DNA of 61,758 bases from an uncultured Erythrobacter sp. (GCA_913055155.1 CAJXJR010000017.1:1-61758), one strand, 5' to 3'; counted from the stretch's first letter, positions 1-10,992 are shown. Translations and numbers: made by a program. The notes: generated by a model from the sequence alone, not told the origin.

Positions 1-338
1 TAAACATCAATCCCAGACGAGGCCCACACTCCGCAAATCTACGCCGCGAGTTGTGCCAAATGTTCTGACGACGGACACGATGTTCGATAGCCAGAGATGT
101 CCTTCGCAGCTCCATGTGCCGGATTGAGCATGCGGACGGCTTGCCCGTGGCGAACAAGGCGACGGCACGCTGCGAAGCAATGCCATACTCACCTCGTTCC
201 ACACTCTCCTGCCCACACGGCCGGGCCTGGATGGACGAGTCCGATCGCCGTGGAAATGCCCCGGGGAAATGCCTATCGTGCCCGGATCGATCCCGCATGC
301 GCGATGGGAGGAGGTGCCTCTGCAGGAGGCGAAGTGTC
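1..338. other. 338 bp without a convincing gene
   Basis: Short open frames exist here. One ends in an ATGA overlap with the fecR-like start, where a sigma factor gene would be expected. Its translation is rich in Arg, Pro, Cys and His and shows no sigma region 2 or 4 features, so I do not call it. The stretch presumably carries the promoter of the FecR-like gene, but I see no clear -35/-10 pair. Confidence 0.5.
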
Positions 339-971
339 ATGAATGACAAGCCAGGCCCCGATCATGCGACACGCGAACAGGCGCAGGTCCGCCCGTACGA
401 AGCCGGGCATGCCGACTTCGCACCGGTACCGCTGCCTGCCGAAGATTTCGACGATGGGCTGGAGGGCCCCCGCGCTGTTGTACGACACTGGCTGATCCTG
501 GCAGCAATGCTGCTGGCCGGCATGCTTCTGACCTCGCGTTTTCCGCTGGCGGATGCCGATACCTACACGATCCGCACCGCTGCGGGGGAGCGACAGACAA
601 TCGCACTGGCCGACGGCGCCGCGATCGAACTGGGCGGCGGATCGCATGTCGTGCTCGATCGCCCTGATCCGCGCAGGGCCGAGCTTGTGAGAGGCAAGGC
701 CCATTTCAGCGTGGCCTGCGAAGCTGGCGAGCCTTTTATCGTTACCGTGGAGGCGGATCGGCTGGTGTCCTGCGGCACGGTGCTGGAGGTGCTGCGCGAA
801 GACCGCCGCCTGCGCGGGGAAGTGGCGCAAGGGGCGGCGCGTTACGAAGGGTGCGAAACGGTCGAGCTGGCTGGGGGCGACACCTTGCAGCGCACGATCG
901 ATGACACTCTTGGGCTGCCCCGCAGCCCGCTGGCGACCATCGGTGACTGGCTGGGCGACCTCCAGCCCTGA
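339..971 (+). CDS. FecR-domain protein, lacking the usual anti-sigma N-terminus
   Basis: This 210-residue protein has a FecR domain. In FecR-type signalling this domain is periplasmic and relays occupancy of a TonB-dependent receptor to an ECF sigma factor. A cytoplasmic stretch of about 50 residues is followed by one membrane segment (about residues 50-70, HWLILAAMLLAGMLL). The FecR domain follows at about residues 75-170, with the typical G-E-R-Q-T-I-x-L-x-D-G-A start. The ATG at 339 is chosen because AGGAGG (324-329) lies 9 bases upstream. The usual N-terminal DUF4880 anti-sigma helices are not recognisable and no ECF sigma gene precedes it. The gene converges on the receptor-phytase operon, which suggests but does not prove a shared role. 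The FecR domain is fairly certain; anti-sigma activity is doubtful. Confidence 0.75.
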   Translation: MNDKPGPDHATREQAQVRPYEAGHADFAPVPLPAEDFDDGLEGPRAVVRHWLILAAMLLAGMLLTSRFPLADADTYTIRTAAGERQTIALADGAAIELGGGSHVVLDRPDPRRAELVRGKAHFSVACEAGEPFIVTVEADRLVSCGTVLEVLREDRRLRGEVAQGAARYEGCETVELAGGDTLQRTIDDTLGLPRSPLATIGDWLGDLQP

Positions 972-994
972 GGCATCGCGCCGCAGGCCGGCCC

Positions 995-2014
995 CTACCG
1001 CAGTCCCAGGCTATCGAGAACGTCGCTCCAGCTCACCAGCTTGAAGTTCTGCGCGTTGGGCGAGTTGATCCCGTCCTGCGCCACGAACAGCCCGTGCGGG
1101 TAATCCGGCCCGAAGTCGCCGAGCTTGAGATCGATCCCGTCGGTTTCCTGCGTGGAGCCAAAGGTGCCCTCGGCAATGGCAAAGCGCCCCACCGGGGTCA
1201 TGTCCGGCAAGGCGAAAACGGCATAGGCATTGTCGCCCTGGCTGCTGGCGACCAGGTAACCGCCGTCATCGCCTTCGGGAGCAAGCGCCAGCCCTTCGAC
1301 ATCGGCGACGAGGTACCGGTTGTCGACCGGCGCGACCAGGGCACGCTCGTCGGTTTCGAAATCCAGCACCCAGATGCCGCCGACTTCTTCACCCACGTAA
1401 AGCCGGTCGGTGCGGGAGTCGAACACGCAACCTTCCGGCTGGCTGGGCAGGCTATGCAGCATGGTCGAGGTGGTGCCTGCATCGAGGCCGGCCGAAATGC
1501 TGGCGGTGGTGAGGTAGATGTCACCGTTCTTCAGCGGGCTGTAGAAATGGATGAATTCCCCCTGCGCATCGACCGACATGCAGAAGCCGTACCCCTCGCC
1601 CGCGCCAACCGGGAACCGGCGCCGCAAGGCCAATTCGCCCGTTACAGGATCGAGCGTGGCGGTGACGATGTGCGCAGTAGCCGGATCGTTGCGGTCGCTG
1701 GCAGCCACCAGGATGGTCCCGTCCGGCAGCGTGGCGAGATCGACATTGTTGACCTGCCCCACTTCCAGGAAGCTGCGCACGGCGCCATCGAGGCCGTAGA
1801 CATAGAGCCCGGCCTTCTTGTCGGTCGCCACGATCAAGCTTTGCGATGGGTTCGCCGCATTGCGCCAGATCGCCGGATCGTCGGCCGCATCCTCGTTGGC
1901 GGTGCCCACCGGCTCGGTCTCGCCAAGGGCGACGACCGAAGCCGGGGGCAAGCCGACGGGCGTGGTGGTGCAGCCTGCCAGCAGCAGCGCCGCAGATAGG
2001 CCCGCAAGACGCAT
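995..2014 (-). CDS. beta-propeller phytase (3-phytase), lipoprotein
   Basis: This 339-residue enzyme is predicted to hydrolyse phytate (inositol hexakisphosphate) to lower inositol phosphates and phosphate. The N-terminus has a lipoprotein signal ending in LLLAGC, so it is probably membrane-anchored outside the cytoplasm. Family hallmarks run through the chain: DDPAIW near residue 46, ATDKKAGLYVY, SQPEGCVFD, LYVGEEVGGIW, ADVEGLAL, SSQGDNAYAVF and ETDGID. The acidic residues in these motifs bind calcium in known beta-propeller phytases. Its ATG overlaps the receptor stop codon as ATGA (2014-2016), so the two are translationally coupled. Phytase genes beside TonB-dependent receptors are a recognised arrangement. 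Substrate specificity cannot be proved from sequence. Confidence 0.9.
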   Translation of the reverse strand: MRLAGLSAALLLAGCTTTPVGLPPASVVALGETEPVGTANEDAADDPAIWRNAANPSQSLIVATDKKAGLYVYGLDGAVRSFLEVGQVNNVDLATLPDGTILVAASDRNDPATAHIVTATLDPVTGELALRRRFPVGAGEGYGFCMSVDAQGEFIHFYSPLKNGDIYLTTASISAGLDAGTTSTMLHSLPSQPEGCVFDSRTDRLYVGEEVGGIWVLDFETDERALVAPVDNRYLVADVEGLALAPEGDDGGYLVASSQGDNAYAVFALPDMTPVGRFAIAEGTFGSTQETDGIDLKLGDFGPDYPHGLFVAQDGINSPNAQNFKLVSWSDVLDSLGLR

Positions 2015-4917
2015 CAGAACGTCACCCGCACGCCGCCCTTGAAGGTACGGCCGTAGATTTCGTACTGGTAGTTGTTCTGCCGGCCGCCCACGGTGTTGTA
2101 GGCGAAGTATTCGGCATCGGTCAGGTTGATCGCCTCCACGAACAGCTGCACGCCTTCGGTAACGGTGAAGCGGGCGCTGGCATCCAGTTGGAAGTGGCTG
2201 TCGACATAGCGATCTTCATCGGGGGCACCGTTCAGCTCGTCAAGGTAGTCGTCGCGATAGGTGCCGGCCAGGCGTAGGCTGATCGGGCCCTTTTCATACC
2301 CCAGCACGCCGTTCAGCGTGTGCTCGCTGGTGGCGGGCAGCGGGATCATGCGGGTCGCGCCGATCTGGCCCAGCGTCCCCACGCCGCCATCGGGCACGAT
2401 CCCCATGGCATCGGTATAGGTATAGTTGGCCTGGGTGATGATGCCGTCGAACGGTGCAGGCAGCATGTCCCACTGCATGGCAAAGCCCAGCTCGATGCCC
2501 CACACCTCGGCGCTGTCGCCGTTTAGCGGGATGACGGCTTCGTTGAAGTCCACGCCGCGGAAGGTCAGGCGCTCTTCGGGGTCGATCTCGTCGTTGCCGT
2601 TCAGGTCTTCGGCGTTGTACTCGACATTGACGATGTAGTTCGAGATGTCCTTGTAGAACACGCCCGCACTGATCGCGCCGTTGCCGGAGAAGTAGTATTC
2701 CACCCCGGCATCGAAGTTCCACGCCTTGTAGGGCTGCAGGTCGGGGTTGCCGAATTCGCCTTCGACCTCGTCATCGTCGTTCTGCTCGGTGGCGAAACGC
2801 GGGGCAAGCTGACCGAAGCCGGGGCGCACAATGCTGCGGTAACCCGCCACGCGGAAGACCAGGTCGTCGACCGGTTCATAGCGCACGTTCAGGCTGGGCG
2901 CCCAGAAGTTGTAGCGGTTGTCGGACCGCACGGGCGTGACGAACACGACATCGTCGGTGGCCGTCTGGCCGCTCGGCAGCGTGCCGTCTTCTTCCACCAG
3001 CAGCACGAAGTTGCCGTTGATGTGGGTGTAGGTGCGCTCGTAACGCACGCCGCCGATCACGTTCAGGCGATCGCTTTCCCAGCGGCCCAGCAGGTAGCCG
3101 GCGTATATATCCTCTTCGATATCGTAGTCCGACACCGCGCTGTCGAAGGCGCTGTCGATATCCTGGAATTCGAAGTCGGCGAAGTTGTCGAAGAAGTAGT
3201 CGGTGTGGCCGGTATAGCTGGGCAACGGCGACAGGTCCGTCAGGCGATAGGTCGGCTCGCCCAGCACGTCGGCCAGCGTGTAGCCGTCCAGTTCGTAGAA
3301 GGCGATATCGGCATTGTAGGTCTTCTCGCGCCAGCGGCCCTTGAAGCCGCTCTGCAGGCTGAACACGCCGCCATCCATCACGAATTCGCGCGCCACGTCG
3401 AAGCGGGCCGAATACTCGGTGTCCTCGGCGTCGGAGACGTCAGTCAGTTCCACGTCCTTCAGCTCGAAGGTGGAGGCGTCGTAGAAGTCGTTCACGCCGC
3501 TGACCGAATAGAGCGGCACGCGCGGGTTGGAATAGTCGATCATGGTGACAAGGCCGTCGGCTTCGAAATCGCGTTCGAACTGGGTCGGGTCGACGCTGTC
3601 GTCTTCGCGTTCGGAGCTCTGCGCCCAGCTGGCCATGTATTCGAAGGTCCAGCCGCTTTCGAGCGCGGTTTCACCGCCCAGGCTGACCGAGTAGATTTCC
3701 TGGCGTTCGAAGCGGTCCTTGATGTCGCGCTCCACGGTGATGGCATATTCCTCGCCCGGATCGGACGGGTCGAAGTCCGCATAGCTGACCGAGGTGCCGC
3801 TGCCGGAAACCAGCGCATCGCCGAAGTCGAAGGTCAGGCGGCGGCGATATTCCTGGTCGTCGAAGCGGCTGTAGAGGCCGCGCACAAACAGCTCGGTGCT
3901 GTCCGAGGCGCGTACATCGAAGCCCAGCGAGGCGGAGATACGCTCACGCTCCACGTCATAGTCGCGGTACTGGATTTCCTCGGCGTAGAAGAGGCCGCCA
4001 TCCTCTTCCCAGTCGTCCGCCTCGATATTGTCGGTCTCGAAGAAGCGGTTGTAGAACGACACACCGCCCGACACGCCCAGGTTATCGGCCAGGCGATAGG
4101 CGAAGTTGATGCTGCCCTTGGGGTTCAGCTCTTCGGCATACTCGTTGTAGCTGCCCTCGCCCGAGATCGTCAGGAAGTTGCCGCGCCGGTCGAAGGCGGA
4201 AACGGTGTTGATCTCGATGCTGGCGCCGATGGTGTCGGCGTCCATGTCCGGCGTCAGCGACTTGCGCACCTCGATGCTCTCGATGATGTCGCTGGCCACC
4301 ACGTCCAGCGCCACCGCGCGGATATCGCCTTCGGGCGAAGGCAGGCGCACACCGTTGACCGAGGTGGAGTTCAGGTTCGGGTCCAGCCCGCGCACGGCCA
4401 CGAAGCGGCCTTCGCCCTGGTCGTTCAGCACGTTGATGCCCGGCAGGCGGCGCAGGCTTTCCGCCACGTTCTGGTCGGGGAACTGGCCGATGGCGTCGCG
4501 CGTCAGCACGTCTACGATGGTGTCGCTGGCATATTCACGGCTCAGCGCGTTCGACTGGTTGGCCAGCTGGCCGTAGACGAGAATGCTGGCCGCGTTGTCG
4601 CCGCCCATCAGGAAGTTGGCGCGCACCGTACCCTGTTCCGGCACCTCGATGGTCTGCACCACCGTGGGCACGCCGACGAACCGCGCTTCGATCTGGTAAG
4701 TGCCTTCGGGCACGTCGTTGAAGCGGAAAGTCCCATCGCGCTCGGTGGTGGCCTGGCGGCCCAGTTCGGGGATGCGGACGACCGCCGATTGCAGCGCCAC
4801 GGTATCGGTTTCGTCGATCACGACCCCGGTCACGTCGCCGGCAAGGGCGGGGGTGGCGGCAAGGCAGATGGCAAGCGCGGAAGCGGCGCTGGTGGCAAGC
4901 ACGCGAGTGGAAATCAT
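2014..4917 (-). CDS. TonB-dependent outer-membrane receptor, probably for phytate or a breakdown product
   Basis: This 967-residue receptor has a signal peptide (about residues 1-24, ending ATPALA). A carboxypeptidase-like regulatory domain follows (about 25-110), then a TonB-box/plug region with DAIGQFPDQNVAESLRRLPG and FVAVRGLDPNLNSTSVNG, and a C-terminal 22-strand barrel ending in the canonical aromatic residue (GGVRVTF). The plug sequence is typical of the TonB-Xanthomonas-Caulobacter receptor subfamily. The ATG at 4917 is preferred because a signal peptide begins there; longer upstream starts add an Arg-rich stretch that does not fit. The last base of the frame is shared with the phytase start codon, so receptor and phytase form one operon. 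The ligand is inferred only from the phytase. Confidence 0.92.
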   Translation of the reverse strand: MISTRVLATSAASALAICLAATPALAGDVTGVVIDETDTVALQSAVVRIPELGRQATTERDGTFRFNDVPEGTYQIEARFVGVPTVVQTIEVPEQGTVRANFLMGGDNAASILVYGQLANQSNALSREYASDTIVDVLTRDAIGQFPDQNVAESLRRLPGINVLNDQGEGRFVAVRGLDPNLNSTSVNGVRLPSPEGDIRAVALDVVASDIIESIEVRKSLTPDMDADTIGASIEINTVSAFDRRGNFLTISGEGSYNEYAEELNPKGSINFAYRLADNLGVSGGVSFYNRFFETDNIEADDWEEDGGLFYAEEIQYRDYDVERERISASLGFDVRASDSTELFVRGLYSRFDDQEYRRRLTFDFGDALVSGSGTSVSYADFDPSDPGEEYAITVERDIKDRFERQEIYSVSLGGETALESGWTFEYMASWAQSSEREDDSVDPTQFERDFEADGLVTMIDYSNPRVPLYSVSGVNDFYDASTFELKDVELTDVSDAEDTEYSARFDVAREFVMDGGVFSLQSGFKGRWREKTYNADIAFYELDGYTLADVLGEPTYRLTDLSPLPSYTGHTDYFFDNFADFEFQDIDSAFDSAVSDYDIEEDIYAGYLLGRWESDRLNVIGGVRYERTYTHINGNFVLLVEEDGTLPSGQTATDDVVFVTPVRSDNRYNFWAPSLNVRYEPVDDLVFRVAGYRSIVRPGFGQLAPRFATEQNDDDEVEGEFGNPDLQPYKAWNFDAGVEYYFSGNGAISAGVFYKDISNYIVNVEYNAEDLNGNDEIDPEERLTFRGVDFNEAVIPLNGDSAEVWGIELGFAMQWDMLPAPFDGIITQANYTYTDAMGIVPDGGVGTLGQIGATRMIPLPATSEHTLNGVLGYEKGPISLRLAGTYRDDYLDELNGAPDEDRYVDSHFQLDASARFTVTEGVQLFVEAINLTDAEYFAYNTVGGRQNNYQYEIYGRTFKGGVRVTF

Positions 4918-5089
4918 GGCAGGGAGTCTCCGTTCGAAAAACGGGAGTCCCGTAGGTGTTCTTCGTGTAAGCGAGTTGACAGGAAAGTGACGAAACCATG
5001 ACGTTGCACCAAGGACACAGCGCTGCCTCACCCGCCGACTCCGAAGTTTCATATTGCATTGCAGCAAGGCGCGGCGTCTAATCGCTGCC

Positions 5090-8000
5090 ATGATACGCGC
5101 AGCGCTGAACCACCGCACCCATTACCGCTATTCGCGGCCCATCCGGCTGGGCCCGCAGGTTATCCGGCTGCGCCCTGCCCCGCACACCCGCACCGCGGTG
5201 CCCAATTACTCGCTGAAAATCCTGCCCGAAGGCCATTTCATCAACTGGCAGCAGGATCCGCACGGCAACTGGCTGGCGCGCATCGTGTTTCCCGAGCCGG
5301 TGAACGAATTCAGCATCGAGGTGGACCTGATCGCCGACATGACGGTGATCAACCCGTTCGATTTCTTCGTGGAAGAGGCAGCGGAGGTATACCCCTTCGT
5401 ATACGATGACAAGCTGACCGCGGACCTTGCCGCCTATTTCGACTGCGAGGAGCAGGGTCCGCTGTTCGAACAGCTGGTGGCCAGCCACAAGGGCTACACC
5501 GGGCGCACGATCGACTTCCTGGTCGAGGTCAACCGCGCGTTGGAACAGCGCATCGACTACGTCATCCGCATGGAAAGCGGCGTGCAGACTCCCGAGCAGA
5601 CGCTGGAACTGGGGCGCGGGTCGTGCCGCGATTCGGCCTGGCTGCTGGTGCAGCTGCTGCGCCGCCTGGGCTTCGCCGCACGTTTCGTCTCGGGCTATTC
5701 GATCCAGCTGGTCGCCGATGTGGAGCCGGTGGAAGGCCCCAAGGGGGTGACGCAGGACGTGGTCGACCTGCACGCCTGGGCCGAAGCCTATGTGCCCGGC
5801 GCAGGCTGGGTGGCGCTGGATGCGACATCGGGCATGTTCGCGGGCGAAGGCCATATCCCGCTATGCGCCGCCCCGCACTATCGCTCTGCCGCGCCGATCG
5901 AAGGCATGGCCGAACCTGCCGAAGTGGATTTCGACTTCTCGATGAGCGTGGAGCGGGTGAAGGAAGCGGTGCGCATCACCAAGCCCTTCACCGACGACCG
6001 CTGGCAGGCCTTGCTGAACCTTGGCGGCAAGGTGGATGCCGACCTTGCCGCGCAGGACGTGCGCCTGACCATGGGCGGCGAACCAACCTTCGTTGCCGAG
6101 AATGCCGGCGATGCGCCGGAATGGAACGGCGAGGCAGTAGGCCCCACCAAGGCGAAATATGCCGACAGGCTGATCCGCAAGCTGGGCGCGGCCTTTGCGC
6201 CGGGCGCGCTGCTGCACCACGGGCAGGGCAAGTGGTATCCGGGCGAAAGCCTGCCGCGCTGGGGCTATTCGCTGTACTGGCGCAAGGACGGCAAGCCGCT
6301 GTGGAACAACCCCGCACTGATCGCCCGCGATCCCGAAAAGGAGGAGGAGGAGGAGGAGGAGGAGGAGGAGGAGGAGCAGACCGTTGGTGCAGAGCAGGCC
6401 GCGGAGTTCCTCAATGCCACGGCCAGCCAGCTTGGCGTGGGCGGCGAATTCATCCACCCGGTCTACGAAGACCCGGAGAAGTGGATCGAGCGCGAAGGCG
6501 AACTGCCCGTCAATGTGTCGCCGCTTGATCCCAAGATTGACGATCCGGAGGAACGCCAGCGCATCGTCAACACCTTCAGCCGCGGACTGACCGCGCCGGT
6601 GGGCTACGTGCTGCCGATCCAGCGCTGGCAGGTGCAGCAGGCGAAGGAACCGGGCCGCTGGAAGAGCGAACAATGGCGGCTGCGGCGCGGCGCGCTGTTT
6701 GCCGTGCCGGGCGACAGCTCGCTGGGCTATCGCCTGCCGCTGGGTTCGCTGCCGCACGTTCCGAAAAGCGATTACCCCTATATCCACCCGCGCGTGGAAA
6801 CCGATCCGCAGGCGCCGCTTGCCGACTACCGCGAACAGCGCGCGGCGGCAGGCGAGCAGGACCGCGAGGCCGAGACGCCTGCGCCCGAACAGCGCCACCA
6901 GCGGGTGGAGCAGGCCGAGGGCAACCGGCAGGAAATCGTCGAGCAGGAAATCATCGAAGGTGCGGTGCGCACCGCGCTGACGGTGGAGCCCAAGGGCACT
7001 TACCTGTCGGTGTTCATCCCGCCGGTCGAGGCGATGGAGGACTTCCTCGGACTGGTGGCCGAAGTGGAAGCCACTGCCGAAGCCATGCAGATGCCGGTGC
7101 GCATCGAAGGCTATCCGCCCCCGCCCGATCCGCGCATCCAGGTGCTGAAAGTCACCCCCGATCCCGGCGTGATCGAGGTGAACATCCACCCGACCGCCAC
7201 GTTCGATGAACTGGTGGACGTAACCACCCGGCTTTACGACGCGGCGCGCGAATGTGGCCTGACGGCAGACAAGTTCATGGTCGACGGACGCTCCGTCGGC
7301 ACGGGTGGCGGCAACCACCTGGTGATGGGCGGCGCCAGCTTTACCGAAAGCGCCTTTATCCGCCGCCCGGACCTGCTCAAGAGCTTCGTGCTTTACTGGC
7401 AGCGACATCCATCGCTCAGCTACCTGTTTTCCGGCCTGTTCATCGGCCCCACCAGCCAGGCCCCGCGCATCGACGAGGCGCGGCACGATAGCCTGTACGA
7501 ACTGGAAATCGCGCTGGCGCAGGTGCCGCCGCCGGGCGTAGCGCCCAGGTTCCCGTGGATCGTCGACCTGCTGTTCCGCAACATGCTGGTGGACGTGACC
7601 GGCAATACCCACCGTACCGAGATCTGCATCGACAAGCTCTATTCGCCCGACGGCCCCACCGGGCGGCTGGGTCTGGTGGAGTTTCGCGGGTTCGAGATGC
7701 CGCCCGATGCCAAGATGAGCGTTGCCGCCCAGTTGCTGCTGCGTGCCCTTCTGGCATGGTTCTGGCGCGAGCCGCAGGATGGATCGCTGGTGCGCTGGGG
7801 CACCACGCTGCACGACCGTTTCCTGCTGCCGCATTTCTGCTGGGCCGACTTCCTCGAAGTCCTCTCCGACCTGCGCCGGGCGGGCTACGACTTCGATCCC
7901 GACTGGTTCGAGGCGCAGCACCAGTTCCGCTTTCCCGTTCACGGCACCGTGCACGCCGGCGGGGTGGAGCTGGAGATCAGCCACGCGCTGGAGCCCTGGA

Positions 8001-8482
8001 ACGTGCTGGGGGAAACGGGCGCGGTGGGCGGCACGGTGCGCTATGTCGACAGCTCTACCGAACGCTTGCAGGTGCGCGCCAGCGGGCTGACGCCGGGTCG
8101 CCACGTGATCGGCTGCAACGGGCGGCGCGTGCCACTGACCCCCACCGGCAAGCCGGGCGAGGCGGTGGGCGGCGTGCGCTACAAGGCCTGGGCCCCTGCC
8201 TCTTGCCTGCACCCGCTGCTGGAGGCGAACGCCCCGCTCACCTTCGACGTGTTCGACACCTGGAGCAATCGCTCGCTGGGTGGCTGTGTCTATCATGTGG
8301 CGCATCCGGGCGGACGCAATTATGACGATGTGCCGATCAACAATTTCGAAGCCGAAGCACGGCGCAAGGCGCGCTTCCAGGAACATGGCCACACACCGGG
8401 CAAGGCAGACATCCCGGCAGCGGAAGACACAGGAGAATTCCCCATGACGCTCGACCTGCGCAGGCCCGCAAGACTGGGATGA
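5090..8482 (+). CDS. transglutaminase-like / DUF2126 fusion protein
   Basis: This cytoplasmic protein of 1130 residues has two parts. The N-terminal third is a bacterial transglutaminase N-domain (starting [16 protein letters not shown]) plus a transglutaminase core with Cys in [10 protein letters not shown], His in DLHAWAEAY and Asp in ALDATSG. From about residue 320 ([11 protein letters not shown]) it is DUF2126, a domain almost always found with circularly permuted ATP-grasp/alpha-E proteins. An uninterrupted run of 12 Glu, encoded by (GAG)12, interrupts DUF2126 near residue 420. The ATG at 5090 fits the conserved N-terminus; no strong ribosome site is seen. Its stop overlaps the next gene as ATGA. 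The operon is thought to make or cleave peptide or isopeptide bonds; its substrate is unknown. Confidence 0.9.
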   Translation: MIRAALNHRTHYRYSRPIRLGPQVIRLRPAPHTRTAVPNYSLKILPEGHFINWQQDPHGNWLARIVFPEPVNEFSIEVDLIADMTVINPFDFFVEEAAEVYPFVYDDKLTADLAAYFDCEEQGPLFEQLVASHKGYTGRTIDFLVEVNRALEQRIDYVIRMESGVQTPEQTLELGRGSCRDSAWLLVQLLRRLGFAARFVSGYSIQLVADVEPVEGPKGVTQDVVDLHAWAEAYVPGAGWVALDATSGMFAGEGHIPLCAAPHYRSAAPIEGMAEPAEVDFDFSMSVERVKEAVRITKPFTDDRWQALLNLGGKVDADLAAQDVRLTMGGEPTFVAENAGDAPEWNGEAVGPTKAKYADRLIRKLGAAFAPGALLHHGQGKWYPGESLPRWGYSLYWRKDGKPLWNNPALIARDPEKEEEEEEEEEEEEQTVGAEQAAEFLNATASQLGVGGEFIHPVYEDPEKWIEREGELPVNVSPLDPKIDDPEERQRIVNTFSRGLTAPVGYVLPIQRWQVQQAKEPGRWKSEQWRLRRGALFAVPGDSSLGYRLPLGSLPHVPKSDYPYIHPRVETDPQAPLADYREQRAAAGEQDREAETPAPEQRHQRVEQAEGNRQEIVEQEIIEGAVRTALTVEPKGTYLSVFIPPVEAMEDFLGLVAEVEATAEAMQMPVRIEGYPPPPDPRIQVLKVTPDPGVIEVNIHPTATFDELVDVTTRLYDAARECGLTADKFMVDGRSVGTGGGNHLVMGGASFTESAFIRRPDLLKSFVLYWQRHPSLSYLFSGLFIGPTSQAPRIDEARHDSLYELEIALAQVPPPGVAPRFPWIVDLLFRNMLVDVTGNTHRTEICIDKLYSPDGPTGRLGLVEFRGFEMPPDAKMSVAAQLLLRALLAWFWREPQDGSLVRWGTTLHDRFLLPHFCWADFLEVLSDLRRAGYDFDPDWFEAQHQFRFPVHGTVHAGGVELEISHALEPWNVLGETGAVGGTVRYVDSSTERLQVRASGLTPGRHVIGCNGRRVPLTPTGKPGEAVGGVRYKAWAPASCLHPLLEANAPLTFDVFDTWSNRSLGGCVYHVAHPGGRNYDDVPINNFEAEARRKARFQEHGHTPGKADIPAAEDTGEFPMTLDLRRPARLG
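6341..6376 (+). repeat. (GAG)12 trinucleotide microsatellite coding for 12 Glu
   Basis: Twelve perfect GAG codons lie inside the DUF2126 gene. No synonymous GAA interrupts the run, which makes it prone to replication slippage. Changes would stay in frame and only lengthen or shorten an acidic linker. Confidence 0.95.
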
Positions 8483-10992
8483 CGCAGGGGTTCACCCACG
8501 GAGGACCGTCTGCCGAGACGGACCTGTTCGGCCCCGATCCGGGCACTGATCCGCTGGCCTATTACAGGCCGCAGGATCCCGGCGCGGACCTGTTTGCCTC
8601 CGCCTCCGCCACCACCAGCGCCGCATGGCGAGCATTTGCCGGCGGCCTGTCGAGCCAGTGCCACTGCGACCTTGCCTCGCTGCAACCCTATCTCGATAGC
8701 TTGGTGGAGGACCTTGGCCTGGCCTTCCGCATGACCGGGGACGAGCACGAGCGCCCCTGGCCACTGAATCCCATGCCGATCTTCATCGATGCAGATGAAT
8801 GGGAAGCGATCTCCGCAGGGTTGATCCAGCGGGCGGAGCTCCTCGAACAGGTGATCGCCGACATCTACGGCCCGCAGAAACTGGTGCAGGGCGGGCAGCT
8901 GCCTGCAGCGGTCATCTCCGGCAGCGACAATTTCGCGCGGCGGCTGGTCGGTAGGAAGCCCACCGGAGGGCACTTCCTGCATGTCTATGCGGTGGACCTG
9001 GCGCGCGGGCCCACGGGCGAATGGCGCGTGCTGGCAGACCGTGGGCGCTTTCCCGTCGGCATCGGCTATGCGCTGGAAAACCGGCAGGCGATCGGCCGCG
9101 CCACTGGGGGACTGCTGGCCTCTGTCGGCGTGCGTCGCCAGGGTGGCTTCTTCGATGCCTTCCGCCAGGGCCTTGCCGCCAGTTGCGAGCGCGCCGATCC
9201 GCGCATGGCACTCCTGACGCCGGGCCGGTTCAACCAGTCCTATCCGGAACAGGCGCTTCTCGCCCGCCACCTGGGCTTTTCGCTGGTCGAAGGGCGCGAC
9301 CTGACGGTGCGCGATGGCCGGCTGTTCGTGCGCACCATTGCCGGGCTGAAGCGGATCGATGCGCTGTGGCGCTGGCTCAACACGCGCGATATCGATCCCC
9401 TCGCCTTCGATGCGCGGTCGCAGATCGGCGTGCCGAACCTCATCACTGCTGCCGAGCAGGGGCTGGTGCTGGCCAACTGGCCAGGCGCCGGCGTGGTCGA
9501 GAGCCGCGCCATGCCGGCCTTCCTGCCGCGCCTTGCCCGCACCTTGCTGGGCGAGCCGCTGAAACTGCCCAACGCCGCCACCTGGTGGTGCGGCGGGGAG
9601 CAGGAGCGTGAGCATGTCCTCGCCAACCTCGACAAGCTGGTGGTCAGTTCCGCCTTCCGCCGTCCGATTACCGGCTTGCCCGATGGCCACACGCGGGCAG
9701 GTGCCAGCCTCGACGCCGATGACCGTGCGGAGATCGAGCGCGGCATGGCCCTGCGCCCGATGGATTACACCGCGCAGGAAATCGTAAGCCTGTCGACCAC
9801 GCCGGTGCTGGCCGATGGCCGTTTCGAACCGCGCGGTTTTACCCTGCGTGCCTTCCTTGCCCGCGACGACAAGGGGGAATGGGTGGTTCTGCAAGGCGGC
9901 TTTGCCCGCGTTTCCGAACAGGGCAACCTGCGCACGTCGCTGATGGGCATGGGCGATATCGCCACCGACGTTTGCGTCGTCGATCCGGCTGCGCCCAAAG
10001 TGCCGGCGGAAGTGCTGAAACCCGCCAAACTGGAAATCCGCCGCGAACAGGGCCTGCTGTCCAGCCAGGCAGCGGACAACCTGTTCTGGATTGGCCGCTA
10101 TGGCGAGCGCGCGCACCAGACCGTGCGGATCATCCGCGCGCTGGCGGAACAGGTGACCACCGCCGGACAGACGCCGGCGGCCAGCAGCACCGTCAATCGC
10201 CTGGCGAACCTGCTGCGATCGCTGGGCGCGGTGCCTGCGAAGAGCGAGAACTGGTCGCTGGCGCGCCTTGCCGGCACAGCGCTGGGCAGCCTTGAGCAGA
10301 GCGGCTCGGTCCGCTCGCTGGCCGAACGCGAGCGCGGCATCGCGCAATTGCTGCGCGACTGGCTGACGCGCGATTCCTGGCGATCGATCCAGCGCACCAT
10401 GCCCAAATACGTCCCCGGCGACCTCGATTCGATGACCCTGGCCTGCGACCGGCTGGTGGAACGCCATGCGGCGCTGTCGTGGTTGCTGGCAGACGGGATG
10501 AGTCGTGGCCCCGCGTGGCGCTTCCTCGACATGGGACTGCGGCTGGAACGCGGATCGATGGTATTGCAGGCTGCCCAGGCGGTGGTGCCCGGCAGCGCCA
10601 GCGCCAGCGACCTTTCCGCCCTGCTCGACCTTGTCGATGGGCAGGCACTCTATCGCAGCCGTTACCTGACGATGCCCTACATCGCCCCGGTGTTCGACAT
10701 GGTGTTGCTGGACCCGGCGCAACCGCGCGGGCTGGCGCACCAGCTGGTGCGGATCGAGGAACATCTCGCCGCCATCCCGCCGCTCGACGACAACGGCATG
10801 CCGGAACCGCCCGTACGGCTGGCGCGGCAGCTGCGCGTGCGGCTTGAAGGGCTGGATGCCAACGTGCTGACCGGTGCCGATCTCGACAGCTTGCGGAGCG
10901 ATCTTGCCGCCCTGTCCGAGGCGATCAGCAAGCGCTATTTCCTGCAGGAAGACCAGTCGCCCGGCAAATCGCACGTCAGGTTGCTGGCATGA
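8479..10992 (+). CDS. circularly permuted ATP-grasp fused to alpha-E domain
   Basis: This protein of 837 residues has two domains that are often separate genes. Residues from about 80 to 510 are a circularly permuted ATP-grasp (DUF404/DUF407 type). Markers are [34 protein letters not shown], the [16 protein letters not shown] nucleotide-binding segment and [24 protein letters not shown]-grasp enzymes join a carboxylate to an amine through an acyl-phosphate. From about residue 525 ([20 protein letters not shown]) it is the helical alpha-E domain (DUF403). It overlaps both neighbours as ATGA, so all three genes are translationally coupled. With two transglutaminase-like partners, the likely role is peptide or amide ligation followed by trimming. 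The substrate is unknown. Confidence 0.9.
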   Translation: MTQGFTHGGPSAETDLFGPDPGTDPLAYYRPQDPGADLFASASATTSAAWRAFAGGLSSQCHCDLASLQPYLDSLVEDLGLAFRMTGDEHERPWPLNPMPIFIDADEWEAISAGLIQRAELLEQVIADIYGPQKLVQGGQLPAAVISGSDNFARRLVGRKPTGGHFLHVYAVDLARGPTGEWRVLADRGRFPVGIGYALENRQAIGRATGGLLASVGVRRQGGFFDAFRQGLAASCERADPRMALLTPGRFNQSYPEQALLARHLGFSLVEGRDLTVRDGRLFVRTIAGLKRIDALWRWLNTRDIDPLAFDARSQIGVPNLITAAEQGLVLANWPGAGVVESRAMPAFLPRLARTLLGEPLKLPNAATWWCGGEQEREHVLANLDKLVVSSAFRRPITGLPDGHTRAGASLDADDRAEIERGMALRPMDYTAQEIVSLSTTPVLADGRFEPRGFTLRAFLARDDKGEWVVLQGGFARVSEQGNLRTSLMGMGDIATDVCVVDPAAPKVPAEVLKPAKLEIRREQGLLSSQAADNLFWIGRYGERAHQTVRIIRALAEQVTTAGQTPAASSTVNRLANLLRSLGAVPAKSENWSLARLAGTALGSLEQSGSVRSLAERERGIAQLLRDWLTRDSWRSIQRTMPKYVPGDLDSMTLACDRLVERHAALSWLLADGMSRGPAWRFLDMGLRLERGSMVLQAAQAVVPGSASASDLSALLDLVDGQALYRSRYLTMPYIAPVFDMVLLDPAQPRGLAHQLVRIEEHLAAIPPLDDNGMPEPPVRLARQLRVRLEGLDANVLTGADLDSLRSDLAALSEAISKRYFLQEDQSPGKSHVRLLA

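Noticed and set aside
97-342. Short open frame ending in an ATGA overlap with the FecR-like gene, where a sigma factor would be expected
   Set aside because: Its translation is rich in Arg, Cys, His and Pro, with no sigma region 2 or 4 pattern; it behaves like non-coding DNA in a high-GC genome.
3022-5001. 659-codon open frame opposite the TonB receptor
   Set aside because: Composition rich in Val, His and Gly, no domain; it is the antisense shadow of a well-supported gene.
5861-10974. Two very long open frames (843 and 884 codons) opposite the DUF2126 and ATP-grasp genes
   Set aside because: High-GC antisense shadows with repetitive His/Arg/Gln composition and no recognisable motifs.
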